A DNA stretch of 64,000 bases from [Clostridium] asparagiforme DSM 15981 (GCA_025149125.1 CP102272.1:2046001-2110000); one strand, 5' to 3'; shown: positions 8,226 through 17,969, counted from the first letter of the stretch. The notes: generated by a model not told the origin, from the sequence alone. Made by a program: numbers and translations.

Positions 8226-9491
8226 ATGTCAGAAGAAATGGAAATTGAGGGCCTGCAGGGCAGGGAAATTCTGGATTCCCGGGGCAATCCCACTGTGGAA
8301 GTGGAGGTGCGTCTGGCCGGAGGGGCCACCGGCCGGGCGGCGGTGCCCTCGGGGGCGTCCACCGGAAAGTTCGAGGCCGTGGAGCTGCGGGACGGCGGCC
8401 CGCGCTATCATGGGCTGGGCGTGAAAAAAGCCGTGGAGAACGTGAACACCGTGCTCAGCGAGGCGGTGATCTTTGAGAGCGCCTTAAACCAGCGCCACAT
8501 TGACCGGCTCCTGCGGGAGGCGGACGGTACGGAGAACAAGGAGAACATGGGGGCCAACGCCATTCTGGGCGTGTCCATGGCCGTGGCCCGGGCGGCGGCC
8601 AACGCCCTGAATATGCCGCTCTACCGCTATCTGGGCGGCATCGGCGCCTGCCAGCTGCCGGTGCCTATGATGAATATCTTAAACGGCGGAAAACACGCGG
8701 ACAATACCGTGGATCTCCAGGAGTTCATGATCATGCCCGTGGGGGCCTGCTGCTTCTCCGAAGGGCTGAGAATGTGCGCGGAGATTTACCACACCTTAAA
8801 ACGTCTGCTGAAGGACAACGGCTACAGCACCGGCGTGGGCGACGAGGGTGGCTTTGCGCCGGACTTCAAGGATGCGGCGGAGGTGCTCAGTTACATGGTG
8901 AAGGCCGTGGAGCTGGCCGGGTTTAAGCCGGGCGACGAGGTGAAGATCGCCATCGACGCGGCCTCCAGCGAGCTGTACGACGAGGCCAGCGGCCTGTACC
9001 TGTTCCCGGGGGAGAGCCAGATGGCCGGACATCCGGTGCGCCGCAGCTCAGAGGAGCTGGTGGACTACTACGAGGACCTGGTCCGCCGCTTCCCCATCTG
9101 TTCCATCGAGGACGGACTTCAGGAGGAGGACTGGGACGGCTGGCAGAAGCTGACCAAAGCCCTTGGCGGGAAAATCCAGCTGGTGGGGGACGATCTGTTC
9201 GTCACCAATACCAAGCGGCTGAAAAAGGGCATCGAGATGGAGGCGGGAAATGCCATTCTGGTGAAGGTAAATCAGATCGGCACCTTGTCCGAGAGCTTCG
9301 AAGCCATCGAGATGGCCAAACGCGCCGGATTCGGGACCATTATCTCCCACCGGTCCGGCGAGACGGAGGATTCCATCATCGCGGACATCGCAGTGGCCGT
9401 CAACGCAGGGCAGATCAAGACCGGAGCTCCCTGCCGCAGCGACCGGGTAGCCAAGTATAACCAGCTTTTGCGCATCGAACAGAATCTGTAA
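8226..9491 (+). CDS. eno: Enolase
   Basis: Converts 2-phosphoglycerate to phosphoenolpyruvate in glycolysis, Mg-dependent, cytosolic. The 421 residues show the family opening [17 protein letters not shown], the flexible loop [34 protein letters not shown], the catalytic-lysine segment [14 protein letters not shown] and the closing loop [10 protein letters not shown]. Length is slightly below the usual 430. AGGAGG (8211-8216) sits 9 nt before ATG 8226, which decides the start. It stands alone, with an intrinsic terminator 12 nt after the stop. Confidence 0.98.
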   Translation: MSEEMEIEGLQGREILDSRGNPTVEVEVRLAGGATGRAAVPSGASTGKFEAVELRDGGPRYHGLGVKKAVENVNTVLSEAVIFESALNQRHIDRLLREADGTENKENMGANAILGVSMAVARAAANALNMPLYRYLGGIGACQLPVPMMNILNGGKHADNTVDLQEFMIMPVGACCFSEGLRMCAEIYHTLKRLLKDNGYSTGVGDEGGFAPDFKDAAEVLSYMVKAVELAGFKPGDEVKIAIDAASSELYDEASGLYLFPGESQMAGHPVRRSSEELVDYYEDLVRRFPICSIEDGLQEEDWDGWQKLTKALGGKIQLVGDDLFVTNTKRLKKGIEMEAGNAILVKVNQIGTLSESFEAIEMAKRAGFGTIISHRSGETEDSIIADIAVAVNAGQIKTGAPCRSDRVAKYNQLLRIEQNL

Positions 9492-9502
9492 AAAAATTTT
9501 AC

Positions 9503-9530
9503 AAAAGCTCCCGGTGCGCCGGGGGCTTTT
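9503..9530 (+). terminator. Intrinsic terminator of eno
   Basis: AAAAGC-T-CCCGG, a 4-nt loop, CCGGG-G-GCTTTT: a G+C-rich stem ending in Ts. Confidence 0.85.
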
Positions 9531-9544
9531 CGCAGCTTCGAACC

Positions 9545-9572
9545 TTGACAAACGCTTAAACCATAGTATGAT
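9545..9572 (+). promoter_or_regulatory. Promoter of manA
   Basis: Consensus TTGACA (9545-9550), 16-bp spacer, TATGAT (9567-9572). Confidence 0.7.
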
Positions 9573-9645
9573 AAAAGGGATGCGGCAATCGCCGCCTGTG
9601 TATGTAACGAGAGAATCAAGGGGAACGTGATAAGGAGAAAAGCAC

Positions 9646-10593
9646 ATGAGCGAATTATTATTTATGGAACCGGTGTTTAAGGAAGCCATCTGGGGCGGAA
9701 GCCGTCTGAAAGAGGTGTACGGCTACGACATTCCCAGCGACCACACGGGAGAGTGCTGGGCCATCAGCGCCCACAAGAGCGGGGACGGGCGCGTGGCCTC
9801 CGGCGCCTACAAGGGCCAGACCTTAAGCTCTCTGTGGGAGAACCACCGGGAACTGTTCGGCGCAGAGGGCGCGGAGGGCGTGTTTCCGCTGCTGGTCAAG
9901 ATCATCGACGCCAAGAGCGATTTGAGTATCCAGGTCCATCCCGACGATGTCTACGCGGGGGTTCATGAGAACGGCTCCCTGGGTAAGATGGAGTGCTGGT
10001 ACATTCTGGACTGTGATCCGGACGCCACCATCGTGGTGGGCCACAACGCCAAGGACCACGATGAGATGGTCCGTATGATTGAGGAGAAGCGCTGGGGCGA
10101 GTTCATCCGCCAGATTCCCATCAAAAAAGGAGATTTCTTCCAGATCAATCCGGGCTGCGTCCACGCCATCAAGGGTGGAACCCTGATCCTGGAGACCCAG
10201 CAGAGCAGCGACATCACCTACCGGGTCTACGACTACGACCGCCTCAGCGACGGTAAACCCCGCCCCCTGCACGTGAAACAGAGCATCGACGTGATCCGCG
10301 CTCCTTACAAGGCCGACGAGGGCAAAGGTCCCCAGGTGACGGTGGACAACCGGCATGTGGTAAGGACCCATCTGGTCACCTGTCCGCGCTACACCGTGGT
10401 GAAGCTGGATGTGGCGGACATCTGGGAGGAGACCTTCCCGGCCGGATTTGCCAACGTCAGCGTGCTGGAGGGCGAGGGCAGCGTGAACGGGACGCCCATC
10501 CGCAAAGGACAGCACTTCATCGTGCCTGCCGGCTACGGAGCCTGCCGGTTTGAGGGCGCTCTCTCCCTGATCTGCTCCTGGCCGGAAGCGTAA
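9646..10593 (+). CDS. manA: Class I mannose-6-phosphate isomerase
   Basis: Interconverts mannose-6-phosphate and fructose-6-phosphate; cytosolic Zn enzyme of the cupin type. The 315 residues match the short Firmicute form: opening EPVFKEAIWGGSRLKEVYGY, metal-site motif SIQVHPDD, the glutamate of KMECWYI, and PGCVHAIKGGTLILE with the metal-binding histidine. AAGGAGAA precedes ATG 9646 by 8 nt. It has its own promoter and is monocistronic, followed by the large folded element at 10602. Confidence 0.95.
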   Translation: MSELLFMEPVFKEAIWGGSRLKEVYGYDIPSDHTGECWAISAHKSGDGRVASGAYKGQTLSSLWENHRELFGAEGAEGVFPLLVKIIDAKSDLSIQVHPDDVYAGVHENGSLGKMECWYILDCDPDATIVVGHNAKDHDEMVRMIEEKRWGEFIRQIPIKKGDFFQINPGCVHAIKGGTLILETQQSSDITYRVYDYDRLSDGKPRPLHVKQSIDVIRAPYKADEGKGPQVTVDNRHVVRTHLVTCPRYTVVKLDVADIWEETFPAGFANVSVLEGEGSVNGTPIRKGQHFIVPAGYGACRFEGALSLICSWPEA

Positions 10594-10601
10594 TTTCCCG
10601 T

Positions 10602-10749
10602 AACAGTTCAGACGGCGGGAAAATTGGCGCGGGAAGCCGCGTCAAGCTCGCTTGTAAGCGGCTTCCCGCGCCAATTTTCACATCGGATGGACATCCGATG
10701 CTTCTTGACCGGTCTTTTCCGGTCAAGAAGATGAGCCGTCTGGACTGTT
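10602..10749. other. Four-arm intergenic cruciform / structured RNA candidate
   Basis: An outer stem (10602-10616 with 10735-10749; 15 bp with one G-T pair) encloses three consecutive hairpins: 21 perfect bp (10620-10640 with 10658-10678), 9 perfect bp with a 2-nt loop (10681-10689 with 10692-10700) and 12 perfect bp (10701-10712 with 10719-10730). A second copy of the outer left arm's partner, GAACTGTTAC (10752-10761), pairs perfectly with 10600-10609, so two closing stems compete. Almost every base is paired. No T-run. Could be a mobile repeat-type element, a noncoding RNA or a processing or terminator structure. Confidence 0.85.
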
Positions 10750-10861
10750 GCGAACTGTTACAATTTCTCCGCATTTTAGCGGAAAAATGGTTGTAATCCG
10801 GGACAAAGTATGATATATTATTTATGTTTATGACCATAGAAAATGAAAGAGGTGTATCAAA

Positions 10862-11113
10862 GTGGCGGTTGCGGAGATAATTTTATCAGTTATATATGTA
10901 ATTCTCGGTGTTGCAATATCTGCAGTGATTCTGATGCAGGAGGGCAAGTCCCAGGGTCTGGGCGCGCTGGGTGGCATTGCCGACAGCTATTGGGGCAAGA
11001 ACAAGGGCCGTTCCATGGAAGGCGCTCTGGAGAAGTTTACCAAGTACGGCGCTATTGCGTTCATGCTGATTACCATTGCGATGAACGTGATTTTGAAGTC
11101 CCAGGGAGCATAA
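10862..11113 (+). CDS. secG: Preprotein translocase subunit SecG
   Basis: Small SecYEG partner that assists SecA-driven export, in the cytoplasmic membrane. 83 residues with two hydrophobic helices (about 4-22 and 58-77) joined by the conserved loop LMQEGKSQGLGALGG and a WGKNKGRSMEGALEK segment, as in Firmicute SecG. The start is GTG 10862, with AGAGGTG just upstream. The order secG-rnr-smpB is the standard Firmicute arrangement. Confidence 0.95.
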   Translation: MAVAEIILSVIYVILGVAISAVILMQEGKSQGLGALGGIADSYWGKNKGRSMEGALEKFTKYGAIAFMLITIAMNVILKSQGA

Positions 11114-11138
11114 ATCAGAACAGAAACGAAAGCGATAG

Positions 11139-11175
11139 ACACCCTTTTGTAATTTACATTAGGGTGTTTTGTTTT
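11139..11175 (+). terminator. Intrinsic terminator or attenuator between secG and rnr
   Basis: ACACCCT (11139-11145) pairs with AGGGTGT (11161-11167), followed by TTTGTTTTT. No separate promoter for rnr stands out, so it may reduce rather than stop read-through. Confidence 0.7.
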
Positions 11176-11295
11176 TCCCGGAGGCAATGGGCTGCATGTG
11201 CTGTCTGCGGATACTTGCGCCCGGGGAAATGAATCGGGGCCGCGGCTGCGGCCGGGGTGCGCCCGGCGTTCGGAGGCGGCCAGGAAAGAGGGAAA

Positions 11296-13530
11296 ATGGA
11301 AGAATCGCAATTAAAAGAGCGGGCGCAGATTCTGATGGATCTGATGAACGACAAGGCGTATGTGCCGATGAAGGCAAAGGAGATCGCCATACTGTTAAAC
11401 CTGCCCAAGTCCCAGCGGGATGAGTTAAAGGAAGTGCTGGACTATCTGGTGGCGGAGGGAAAGGCGGGATTGTCAAAGAAGGGGAAATACGGCAAGCCGG
11501 AGACATTTTCCGTGAATGGAATTTTTTCCGGGCATCCCAAGGGCTTCGGCTTTGTGACCGTGGAGGGAATGGACCGTGACGTGTTCATCCCCGAGGACCG
11601 CACCGGTCAGGCCTTAAACGGCGACCGGGTGCAGATTGTGGTGGAGGGCGAAGGGCGCGACGGCCGTCGCGCCGAGGGAACCGTGATCCGGGTGCTGGAG
11701 CACGCCAACCAGGAGGTGATCGGCTACTACCAGAAGAACAAGAACTTCGGTTTTGTGATCCCCGACAACCAGAAGATCGCGGCGGACGTTTTTATCCCCG
11801 AGGGGAAGGATATGGGCGCGGTCACCGGCCATAAGGTGGTGGCCAGGCTGACGGATTTCGGCGGCAAAAGTAAAAAGCCGGAGGGTGAGATCGTGGAGAT
11901 TCTGGGCCACATCAACGATCCGGGCACGGATATCCTCTCCATTGTGCGGGCCTACGGCCTGCCGGAGGAATTTCCGGAGGAAGTGATGGAGCAGGTGGGA
12001 CTGGCGCCGGATGAGGTGTATGTGCCGGAAACGCCCACGGCCCGCAGTTACGGCGCGGAATATGGGCTGGACGACCTGCAGAGCCATTCCGAATGGGGTG
12101 GGGACCTGGCGGGCCGCCTGGACCTGCGGGCCCTGCAGACGGTGACCATCGACGGGGAGGACGCCAAGGACCTGGACGACGCGGTAACCATCTGCCGCCG
12201 GGGGGATGGAACCTGGCTGCTGGGCGTTCACATCGCGGATGTGAGCCACTATGTGGCCGAGAACACGGCGCTGGACGCCGAAGCACTGCGCAGGGGCACC
12301 AGCGTGTACCTGGTGGACCGGGTGATCCCTATGCTGCCCCACAAGCTGTCCAACGGAATCTGCTCCTTAAACGCCGGAACGGACCGGCTGGCCCTCAGCT
12401 GTCTGATGGAGATCGACTCCAAGGGAAATGTGACGGATCATCGGATCGCGGAGACGCTGATCCGGGTGGACCGCCGGATGACCTACACGGCGGTGAACGC
12501 GGTGGTTACGGACCGGGATCAGGCGGTGATGGCGGGGTATGAGGAGTTTGTGCCCATGTTCGACGCCATGAAGGACCTGTCCGGTATTTTGCGGGAGAAG
12601 CGCAAGGCCAGAGGAGCCATCGACTTTGATTTCCCGGAGAGCAAAATTCTGTTAGACCCCCAGGGGAAGCCCCTGGAGATACGGCCCTATGAGCGGAACG
12701 CGGCCACGCGGATCATCGAGGATTTCATGCTCATCGCCAACGAGACCGTGGCGGAGGACTATTACTGGCAGGGGCTGCCCTTCCTGTACCGCAGCCACGA
12801 CAAGCCCGACCCGGAGAAGATGAAGCAGCTGGCCGCCTTTATCAACAACTTCGGTTACCATGTGAAGATGCAGCAGGGCGAGATTCATCCCAAGGAGCTG
12901 CAGAAGCTTTTGGATCAGATCGAGGGCAGTCCGGAGGCGGCGCTGCTCACCAGACTCACCCTGCGCTCCATGAAGCAGGCCAAGTATACCACGGACTGCA
13001 TGGGCCACTTCGGCCTCTCCACCCGGTACTACACCCATTTCACGTCGCCCATCCGCCGTTACCCGGATTTACAGATTCACCGGATCATCAAGGAAAGCTT
13101 AAAGGGCGGTGTGAAAGAGCGGCGGGAGGAACACTACGGACAGATTCTGCCCGGTGTGGCCGCCCAGACCTCGGCTCTGGAGCGGCGCGCCGACGAGGCG
13201 GAGCGGGAGACCGGCAAGCTGAAGAAATGCGAGTACATGTCCCGGTTTATCGGACAGAGCTTTGACGGCGTGATCTCCGGCGTGACGAATTGGGGCCTTT
13301 ATGTGGAGCTGCCCAACACAGTGGAAGGGCTGGTCCGCATCGGCGAGCTGCGGGACGATTACTATATATTCGACGAACACAATTACCAACTGACCGGCGA
13401 GCTGACGAAGAAAACCTACAAGCTGGGCCAGCCCATTCGCGTGGAGGTATCCGGGGCGGATAAGCTGACCAGAACCGTGGATTTTCTGCTGAGCCGGGAT
13501 GAGGGTGCGTTGACAGGTTCGGACAGGTAA
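11296..13530 (+). CDS. rnr: Ribonuclease R
   Basis: Processive 3'-to-5' exoribonuclease that degrades structured RNA and non-stop mRNA during trans-translation. 744 residues: N-terminal winged-helix segment, cold-shock OB domains ([14 protein letters not shown] and [10 protein letters not shown]), RNB catalytic domain with the Asp cluster [12 protein letters not shown] and HIADVSHYV, the signature [16 protein letters not shown], and a C-terminal S1 domain (about 650-735). Start ATG 11296 follows AGGAAAGAGGG; an earlier in-frame GTG at 11257 lacks such a site. It directly precedes smpB, and ssrA is also in this window, so the trans-translation machinery is represented by three genes. Confidence 0.96.
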   Translation: MEESQLKERAQILMDLMNDKAYVPMKAKEIAILLNLPKSQRDELKEVLDYLVAEGKAGLSKKGKYGKPETFSVNGIFSGHPKGFGFVTVEGMDRDVFIPEDRTGQALNGDRVQIVVEGEGRDGRRAEGTVIRVLEHANQEVIGYYQKNKNFGFVIPDNQKIAADVFIPEGKDMGAVTGHKVVARLTDFGGKSKKPEGEIVEILGHINDPGTDILSIVRAYGLPEEFPEEVMEQVGLAPDEVYVPETPTARSYGAEYGLDDLQSHSEWGGDLAGRLDLRALQTVTIDGEDAKDLDDAVTICRRGDGTWLLGVHIADVSHYVAENTALDAEALRRGTSVYLVDRVIPMLPHKLSNGICSLNAGTDRLALSCLMEIDSKGNVTDHRIAETLIRVDRRMTYTAVNAVVTDRDQAVMAGYEEFVPMFDAMKDLSGILREKRKARGAIDFDFPESKILLDPQGKPLEIRPYERNAATRIIEDFMLIANETVAEDYYWQGLPFLYRSHDKPDPEKMKQLAAFINNFGYHVKMQQGEIHPKELQKLLDQIEGSPEAALLTRLTLRSMKQAKYTTDCMGHFGLSTRYYTHFTSPIRRYPDLQIHRIIKESLKGGVKERREEHYGQILPGVAAQTSALERRADEAERETGKLKKCEYMSRFIGQSFDGVISGVTNWGLYVELPNTVEGLVRIGELRDDYYIFDEHNYQLTGELTKKTYKLGQPIRVEVSGADKLTRTVDFLLSRDEGALTGSDR

Positions 13531-13544
13531 GGAGGAAGGATACA

Positions 13545-14012
13545 ATGGGGAAGGAAAGTATCAAGCTGGTGGCCAACAACAAGAAGGCCTACCACGACTA
13601 TTTTATCGACGATAAATTCGAAGCGGGCATCGAGCTGTTCGGCACGGAGGTGAAGTCCATCCGCATGGGCAAGTGCAGCGTCAAGGAAGCCTTTGTGAAG
13701 ATCGACAAGGGCGAGGTGTTCATCTACGGCATGCACATCAGCCCCTACGAGAAGGGCAATATCTTCAACAAGGACCCGCTGCGGGTGCGAAAGCTCTTAC
13801 TTCACCGCAGCGAGATCATGAAGCTTAACGGCAAGATCACCCAGAAGGGCTATACCCTGGTGCCGCTGCAGGTGTATTTTAAGGGCAGCCTGGTGAAGGT
13901 GGAGATCGGATTGGCCCGGGGCAAGAAGCTCTACGACAAGCGGGCGGACCTGGCCAAGAAGGACCAGCGCCGGGAGCTGGAGAAGGATTTTAAGGTGAAA
14001 AATCTGTATTGA
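13545..14012 (+). CDS. smpB: SsrA-binding protein SmpB
   Basis: Binds the tRNA-like part of tmRNA and brings it to stalled ribosomes. 155 residues, the usual size, with the OB-fold signature [31 protein letters not shown], and the basic C-terminal tail [16 protein letters not shown] that occupies the empty mRNA channel. It begins 14 nt after rnr with AAGGAGGAAGG before it; the two are surely co-transcribed. Its RNA partner is encoded at 48494-48830 on the other strand. Confidence 0.97.
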   Translation: MGKESIKLVANNKKAYHDYFIDDKFEAGIELFGTEVKSIRMGKCSVKEAFVKIDKGEVFIYGMHISPYEKGNIFNKDPLRVRKLLLHRSEIMKLNGKITQKGYTLVPLQVYFKGSLVKVEIGLARGKKLYDKRADLAKKDQRRELEKDFKVKNLY

Positions 14013-14106
14013 GCCGCATATTTTAAGCCTGCCGGTCCGCGGGCGGGGCGATTCGCCTCGTCTAAGGATTGACAGGCTTGTTAATTGTTTGTTTTGCACA
14101 AAAATA

Positions 14107-14135
14107 TTGACTTTATATTACAAATTTAGTATGCT
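14107..14135 (+). promoter_or_regulatory. Promoter for the 14160 gene
   Basis: TTGACT (14107-14112), 17-bp spacer, TATGCT (14130-14135). Confidence 0.6.
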
Positions 14136-14159
14136 TTGGTTAAGGAAGGAGGAAACGAG

Positions 14160-14543
14160 ATGACAAGAAAGAGTGATCTGCCGCTTTTGCTTCTGGACAA
14201 CAGCAGCGTGATGACTGCGATGAACCAGGGCGAGTACAAGTGCACGAATCTGAGCTTCGAGGAGGCGAGATCGATTCTGGAGCTGTACGGGGACGATGTG
14301 ATCTGCGGATTCACCAACCCGGCCATCGAGTCCATCATTTTTGAGCATCTGGGCATCAGCAGCCGGCATTATCCGTACAAGAGTATCCGGAACATGCGGC
14401 CCAACCAGGACGCTATCGTATTCAAGCTTTATGTGACACCGTCGGAGACACAGCCAATCATTGAAGTTGAGGGAGTGGAGGCAAAGAAGATTCAGAATGT
14501 GTATGTATACTGTCAATTCGTCAACCGGAAACCGGAAGCATAA
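14160..14543 (+). CDS. Small cytosolic protein of unknown function, possibly DUF1874-like
   Basis: 127 residues, no signal peptide or membrane helix. Visible pattern: LLLLDNSSVMTA, then FEEARSILELYGDDVICGFTN, FEHLGISSRHYPYKSIRNM and DAIVFKLYVTP. This order of a short strand, an 'EEA' helix, a G-[HN] segment and a late AIVF-L strand recalls the DUF1874 / viral B116-like fold, but the likeness is from memory and weak. Strong AAGGAGGAAA before ATG 14160, own promoter, own terminator. I cannot name a function. Confidence 0.75.
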   Translation: MTRKSDLPLLLLDNSSVMTAMNQGEYKCTNLSFEEARSILELYGDDVICGFTNPAIESIIFEHLGISSRHYPYKSIRNMRPNQDAIVFKLYVTPSETQPIIEVEGVEAKKIQNVYVYCQFVNRKPEA

Positions 14544-14568
14544 TACAGACGGAAACGGCCGTCCGTCA

Positions 14569-14615
14569 TAATCCCCCGGAAGCAGAAGGGCAGACCTTCG
14601 CGCCGGGGGATTTTT
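14569..14615. terminator. Bidirectional terminator between convergent genes
   Basis: AATCCCCCGG (about 14570-14579) pairs with CCGGGGGATT (14603-14612), followed by Ts on the plus strand and preceded by TA-rich sequence on the other. It serves the 14160 gene and may serve the DUF305 gene arriving from the right. Confidence 0.8.
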
Positions 14616-14663
14616 GTCTGTGTTCAGTTGTATGAAAGGACAGGCTGCCGCGGAGCTGCGGTC

Positions 14664-15497
14664 TTATTGCCCGGCAGGCCGGGATTCGGAGGCTGACTCC
14701 GGCTGCCCCTGCTGTAGGCCTTCCAGAATTCCCTTCATCTGGGAGATCTCCACCTCCTGCTGCTCGACGATGGCGTTGGCCAACTGGGTGACCTCCTCGT
14801 TGTCCGTGTACTCAAGGATGGACCGGGCCATGTCCACGGCCATCTGGTGGTGCATCATCATACCCTCGGCAAAGGCCTCGTCCACGGTGGCCGGGCTGGA
14901 ATCGGGCATGTGGTGGCCATGAGCGCCGTCCTCAAACATCTTGTCGTACTCCTGGCGGTAAGCCTTAGCCTGGTCCTCGTTGTGGGTACCCTTTTCCTTC
15001 AGGCTGCCGGCCATTTTTTCCATCTGATCGATCTCTTCCCGCTGGACCTCGATGATATTTTCAGCCAGCTCCTTTAACTCCTTGTTTTCACCGCCGTATT
15101 TGAGATAGGACTCCGCCATATCCACGGCGGCCTGGTGGTGGGGGATCATCCCGGTGAGAAAGTCCACGGAGGCGCTGCCGGACTGGGGGATTCCCTGCAT
15201 GCCGGTCATCATCTGATCCATCTGCCGGTCCTGGTCCGCCAGGTAGCTTTTTAAGTTCTGGTCAGCCGAAGCGCTGTGGCCGTCCATGTTGTGGCCGCTG
15301 TGGCTGTCTGCGGATTCGGAGGTGTCCTCCGCGGCAGAGCTTGCGCTTTCGGACGCGCCGGAGGAGGAAGCGGTGGATTCGGCGGTGGAATCCTGTCCGG
15401 AGCTTCCCGGATTGCCTGCTGAGAACATGATCCAGATCAGCAGCAGCGCCAGCACGACGATGGCCCCAATGGCCCAGTATCTTGAATTTTTGCTCAT
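14664..15497 (-). CDS. Membrane-anchored protein with two DUF305 domains
   Basis: 277 residues. An N-terminal helix (about 7-27, AIGAIVVLALLLIWIMF) anchors it outside the cell; a Ser/Ala/Glu-rich linker (about 30-75, with HSGHNMDGHS) follows, then two four-helix DUF305 repeats, each carrying the hallmark MIPHHQAAVDMA or MMMHHQMAVDMA. DUF305 (ferritin-like DUF305) proteins are His/Met rich and often sit near copper or silver resistance genes; metal binding here is an inference. No metal transporter is adjacent. It lies between a bidirectional terminator and tRNA-Glu, apparently monocistronic. Confidence 0.88.
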   Translation of the reverse strand: MSKNSRYWAIGAIVVLALLLIWIMFSAGNPGSSGQDSTAESTASSSGASESASSAAEDTSESADSHSGHNMDGHSASADQNLKSYLADQDRQMDQMMTGMQGIPQSGSASVDFLTGMIPHHQAAVDMAESYLKYGGENKELKELAENIIEVQREEIDQMEKMAGSLKEKGTHNEDQAKAYRQEYDKMFEDGAHGHHMPDSSPATVDEAFAEGMMMHHQMAVDMARSILEYTDNEEVTQLANAIVEQQEVEISQMKGILEGLQQGQPESASESRPAGQ

Positions 15498-15598
15498 AAT
15501 ACATTTTCCCTTCTGCGTTTTATGATAGTTTGCATGGGATTAGTATTGGGAGTTATTAACAATTTCATACATGGAAGAAATGGAAGGGTTTTGGACAA

Positions 15599-15630
15599 TA
15601 AAAAAACAACCGGCAGATACCGATTGTTTT
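15599..15630 (-). terminator. Intrinsic terminator after tRNA-Glu
   Basis: On the minus strand, AAAACAATCGG pairs with CCGGTTGTTTT, followed by a run of Ts (plus-strand As at 15599-15606). Confidence 0.8.
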
Positions 15631-15636
15631 CCTTTA

Positions 15637-15708
15637 TGACCTGACCGGGAATCGAACCCGGGTTTACGCCGTGAGAGGGCGTCGTCTTAGCCGCTTGACC
15701 ATCAGGCC
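15637..15708 (-). tRNA. tRNA-Glu (anticodon CTC)
   Basis: 72 nt on the minus strand. Acceptor GGCCTGA pairs with TCAGGTC, discriminator A; anticodon stem ACGCC/GGCGT with loop CTCTCAC gives anticodon CTC at the expected place; T-arm CCGGG-TTCGATT-CCCGG. The 3' CCA is not encoded. Confidence 0.95.
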
Positions 15709-15837
15709 TTTGTTTTGCTGTCTCATCTCCGACAGCTCGTTTATAATACCATATGTTTTTGGGTTTGTCTATAGTTTTTTGAAAAAATTTTAAAAAAATT
15801 CATTCTGAAAAAAACGGGATGATGGGAATCATTATTG

Positions 15838-15867
15838 TTGTCAAGATCTGCCGCTTTACGGTATAAT
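15838..15867 (+). promoter_or_regulatory. Promoter for the membrane EAL protein gene
   Basis: TTGTCA (15838-15843), 18-bp spacer, perfect TATAAT (15862-15867). Confidence 0.6.
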
Positions 15868-15908
15868 AGGGAAGTGGTAAGACAGCGGAAACATAAGAGG
15901 GGGACATC

Positions 15909-17846
15909 ATGATGCATTGGTCGTTTGAGGGAGAGTATATCGCGTGTATTATTATTCTGATATTGGCTCTGTACTCCAGGGAGCGCGTAACTCATGTGGA
16001 ACAGCAGAACGCTCTGTATTATGAATGCCTGTCCGCCTCATTCTGCTCGATCGTCATCAATATCGCCGCCATCTGGCTGATGGGACGGCCGGGGATGGCG
16101 CCGTACTGGCTTTTGTATCTGTTGAACATTTCGTACTTTGTCTCCATGGCCGCGGTGGAATTTCTTATGGCGCGGTATTACCTGTTGCTGATCCATAGAA
16201 ACAGCGCGGACAAGCGCTGCTACTACCGGGCGGAGAAGGTCTCGGGCGGACTTTTGATCCTGTACCTGGCCGTAGCGGCGTTCAACATGCGCACCGGGAT
16301 CATTTTCACCCTCGGAGCGGATGGGTCCTACGTCAGAGGGCCCGGCAACCGGCTGATTTACGTCCTGTTTCTGATCTACTGGCTGATGGTGCTGGTCTGC
16401 TTTGTGCGGCAGCGCCGGTATGTGGAACGTTCCATGCGCCAGGTCATGAAGCTGGCGCCGGTGATCGCCCTGTTTCTGGGAACCTTTCAGGGAATGTACC
16501 CGGAGATGATCATGTCCGGGACCGTGATGGCCGTTTCCCTGCTGATCCTCTTTATCAGCTTCCAGAGCCAGAAGATCCACACCGACGATCTGACGGGCCT
16601 GTTTACGCGGGAAGTATTTTACGACCAGATGGAACAGCGGCGCCAGGAGCGGCAGCCCTTTAAGACCGTGATCATCAGCGTGCACCAGTTCAAAATGGTG
16701 AACGAGAAGTACGGCACCCGGGTGGGGGACGCGTTCTTGCGGCAGATTGCGGAATATATCAGGGAGGCCAGCAAAGAGGCCACGGTGTGCCGGTACGCGG
16801 GCGTACGATTTGGGATTATTTTTGGAGGAATTCCCCAGCAGGAGTTTGACCGCTATCTGGCGGCGGTCCGGGAGCGGTTTGAGCGCGTGTGGATCTACGA
16901 GGGGTATCGCTGCCGGCTGCCGGTGAGCATGGCCTATATCGACCAGTATTATGAGATGGAGGATGTGGGAGGATTGAGCGCCTGCCTGGACTACGCCATC
17001 GGAATCTGCAAGGAGCGGGGAGGCGGGCAGTGCCTGTATTTCTCCCGGGAGATGTACCTGGCCTTCCGCCGGCAGAACCAGCTGGTGGAATTAATCAAGC
17101 GGGGGATGGAAGCAGAGCGGTTCTATCTGGATTTCCAGCCCGTCTACAACTGCGCCAAGGGGAAGTTTGACAGCTGTGAGGCGCTGCTGCGCTTAAAGGA
17201 CGAGAACGGCAGCAACGTGTCCCCGGCGGAGTTTATCCCGCTGGCGGAGAAGCGGGGGCTGATCAACGGCCTCAGCTGGATGGTGATTGAAATGGCCTGC
17301 CGGTTTATCCGGGACCACCCGGATTATAGCGGCTCGCTGTCCATCAATTTTTCGATTTTACAATTTCTGGAAGTTGATATGGTGCCGCGCATAATCGCGC
17401 TGACCCAGCGCTACGGGGTGCGGCCGGAGCGGCTTAAGATCGAGATCACGGAGCGGATTATCGCGGAGGACACAAAGCGGGTGCTGGCCGTCATGAACCA
17501 GCTGACCCGCTCGGGCTTCGGCTTTTATCTGGACGACTTCGGCACCGGGTACTCCAGCCTGTCCTATGTGCTGACCCTGCCCTTTGAGTGCATCAAGCTG
17601 GACAAGAGCCTGGTGGACGGCATCGGAAACGAGAAGAACCGGATTCTGGTGGAAGCGATTGTCAGGTGCTTTCACTCCATCGGGGTGGAGACCATCACGG
17701 AGGGCGTTGAGAATGAGGGGCAGCGCCGGATAATGGCGGAGCTGGGCACGGACAAGATTCAGGGCTACTATTACTCCCGTCCACTGCCGGAGAAAGAGTT
17801 CCTGGAGCTGATGCGCGGGCAGGAGCGAAGCGGGTGCGCGGAGTGA
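15909..17846 (+). CDS. Membrane protein with degenerate GGDEF and intact EAL domain (likely c-di-GMP phosphodiesterase)
   Basis: 645 residues. The N-terminal 215 residues contain about seven hydrophobic segments, a 7TM-type sensor whose ligand is unknown. The GGDEF-fold domain (about 225-350) carries AGVRF at 297-301 instead of GGDEF and should be catalytically dead, perhaps GTP-binding. The EAL domain (about 385-640) keeps EALLRL at 424, INFSILQF, ITERI, DDFGTGYSSL, KLDKSLVDG and EGVENEGQ, so hydrolysis of c-di-GMP to pGpG is expected. Two adjacent ATGs (15909, 15912) follow AGAGGGGGA. Monocistronic. Together with the 2156 gene it makes two c-di-GMP proteins within 14 kb. Confidence 0.93.
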   Translation: MMHWSFEGEYIACIIILILALYSRERVTHVEQQNALYYECLSASFCSIVINIAAIWLMGRPGMAPYWLLYLLNISYFVSMAAVEFLMARYYLLLIHRNSADKRCYYRAEKVSGGLLILYLAVAAFNMRTGIIFTLGADGSYVRGPGNRLIYVLFLIYWLMVLVCFVRQRRYVERSMRQVMKLAPVIALFLGTFQGMYPEMIMSGTVMAVSLLILFISFQSQKIHTDDLTGLFTREVFYDQMEQRRQERQPFKTVIISVHQFKMVNEKYGTRVGDAFLRQIAEYIREASKEATVCRYAGVRFGIIFGGIPQQEFDRYLAAVRERFERVWIYEGYRCRLPVSMAYIDQYYEMEDVGGLSACLDYAIGICKERGGGQCLYFSREMYLAFRRQNQLVELIKRGMEAERFYLDFQPVYNCAKGKFDSCEALLRLKDENGSNVSPAEFIPLAEKRGLINGLSWMVIEMACRFIRDHPDYSGSLSINFSILQFLEVDMVPRIIALTQRYGVRPERLKIEITERIIAEDTKRVLAVMNQLTRSGFGFYLDDFGTGYSSLSYVLTLPFECIKLDKSLVDGIGNEKNRILVEAIVRCFHSIGVETITEGVENEGQRRIMAELGTDKIQGYYYSRPLPEKEFLELMRGQERSGCAE

Positions 17847-17940
17847 GATCACGGGGAATATTGTGAAAATGCTGAGTTTGCACCGGAAAGATTTGTAAAT
17901 AGTGCACAAAAAAGCTAAAAAATTTTGAGATATTTGCTAG

Positions 17941-17969
17941 TGGACTAATTAATTTTTAGGCGTTATAAT
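17941..17969 (+). promoter_or_regulatory. Promoter of the xdh operon
   Basis: TGGACT (17941-17946), 17-bp spacer, perfect TATAAT (17964-17969). The transcript would start near 17976 and read straight into the riboswitch. Confidence 0.65.
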
